Shown in pieces: positions 5,143 through 5,654 of a stretch of 5,654 nucleotides of DNA. A model generated the notes under the pieces. It had not been told where the DNA came from and did not search any database. It saw only the letters and a program-made list of their open reading frames with translations. The translations under genes were made by a program, and so were the position numbers. The DNA lies in contig NZ_CAJULS010000142.1 in assembly GCF_910587525.1 (NCBI RefSeq), forward strand, positions 1 through 5,654. The letters run 5' to 3'. Within the stretch, counting starts at the first letter, position 1. Every line of letters begins with the position of its first letter. Origin of the DNA: an uncultured Oscillibacter sp. (GTDB taxonomy: Bacteria > Bacillota > Clostridia > Oscillospirales > Oscillospiraceae).

Positions 5143-5654
5143 ATGGAGACAATTCGTCTAACCATGGCCCAGGCGCTGGTGCGGTTTCTGGAGAACCAGT
5201 ACATCGACGTGGACGGAGACGTGAGCCGCTTCGTCCGGGGCGTGTTCATCATTCCCGGCCACGGCAACGTGGTGGGCTTGGGCCAGGCGCTGACTCAGGA
5301 GGCCCATGCGCTTGAAGTCTACCAGGGCAAGAACGAGCAGGGCATGGCCCAGGCCGCCGTGGCCTTCGCCAAGCAGATGAAGCGCAAGCAGATCTTCGCA
5401 GTCACGTCCTCTGTGGGTCCTGGCGCGGCCAACATGGTCACCGCCTGCGGCACCGCCACTGCCAACAACATCCCCGTGCTGGTGCTGCCCGGCGACGTGT
5501 ATGCCTGCCGCCAGCCGGATCCCGTGCTCCAGCAGGTGGAGCAGACCCACAACCTCTCCATCTCCACCAACGATGCCTTTAAGGCCGTCTGCCGCTACTG
5601 GGACCGCATCGTCCGGCCCGAGCAGCTGATGAGCGCCGCCATCTCCGCCTTCCG
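5143..5654 (+). CDS. iolD: Trihydroxycyclohexane-dione hydrolase IolD, 5' part
   Basis: Thiamine-diphosphate-dependent enzyme that opens the ring of 3D-(3,5/4)-trihydroxycyclohexane-1,2-dione to 5-deoxy-glucuronate (EC 3.7.1.22), linking IolE to IolB. The first 170 residues are present and the gene runs off the window; the full family length is over 600 residues. Visible features are the family start (TIRLTMAQALVRFLENQY), RFVRGVFIIPGHGNV at 29-43, the NEQGMAQAA segment with E65 as the likely cofactor-activating glutamate, and SSVGPGAANMVTA at 89-101 of the pyrimidine-binding domain. AGGAGG at 5131-5136 sits 6 bases before the ATG. Other ThDP enzymes such as acetolactate synthase share the fold, but the N-terminal sequence and the iolE-iolB context point to IolD. 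It follows iolB after 111 bases. Confidence 0.95.
   Translation, partial: METIRLTMAQALVRFLENQYIDVDGDVSRFVRGVFIIPGHGNVVGLGQALTQEAHALEVYQGKNEQGMAQAAVAFAKQMKRKQIFAVTSSVGPGAANMVTACGTATANNIPVLVLPGDVYACRQPDPVLQQVEQTHNLSISTNDAFKAVCRYWDRIVRPEQLMSAAISAF

Overview
The window looks like part of a chromosome from a high-GC, Gram-positive, anaerobic Clostridia-type bacterium, plausibly the Oscillospiraceae group (Flavonifractor/Intestinimonas-like). That assignment is inferred from strong AGGAGG-type ribosome binding sites, GC-rich third codon positions, many hairpin terminators, and the protein families present. It cannot be fixed to a genus by reading alone.

Layout, left to right. Positions 1-318 hold no convincing gene but carry a striking perfect 20-bp inverted repeat (128-168), probably a terminator. 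A small unrecognised gene (319-624, minus) and a YfcE/MJ0936-type metallophosphoesterase (763-1230, plus) are divergently transcribed from tightly packed back-to-back promoters (670-732). A terminator-like hairpin (1256-1302) separates the phosphoesterase from a convergent, AT-richer multi-pass membrane protein gene (1396-2040, minus). That protein distantly resembles the CPBP family but lacks its glutamate motif. Upstream of it, also on the minus strand, is a secreted or lipid-anchored VanY/LdcB-type M15 zinc carboxypeptidase (2145-2915), with a hairpin terminator (2079-2130) between the two.

After a 352-bp divergent intergenic region, the right half is the start of a myo-inositol catabolic operon on the plus strand: iolE (3268-4170), iolB (4231-5031) and the 5' part of iolD (5143 to the window end). 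In the established pathway, IolE dehydrates 2-keto-myo-inositol to a trihydroxycyclohexane-dione, IolD hydrolyses that ring to 5-deoxy-glucuronate, and IolB isomerises it to 5-deoxy-5-keto-gluconate. The three genes therefore encode consecutive steps. The remaining steps (IolG, IolC, IolJ, transporters) would be expected beyond the right edge. The iol promoter region contains an inverted repeat (3108-3141) placed over the -35 region and a second palindrome in the leader (3195-3214). Both are candidate control sites.

I see no phage, CRISPR, transposase, tRNA or rRNA, and no evidence for a wholly new system. The most checkable novelties are the iol operator candidates, the packed divergent promoters, and the two uncharacterised proteins.
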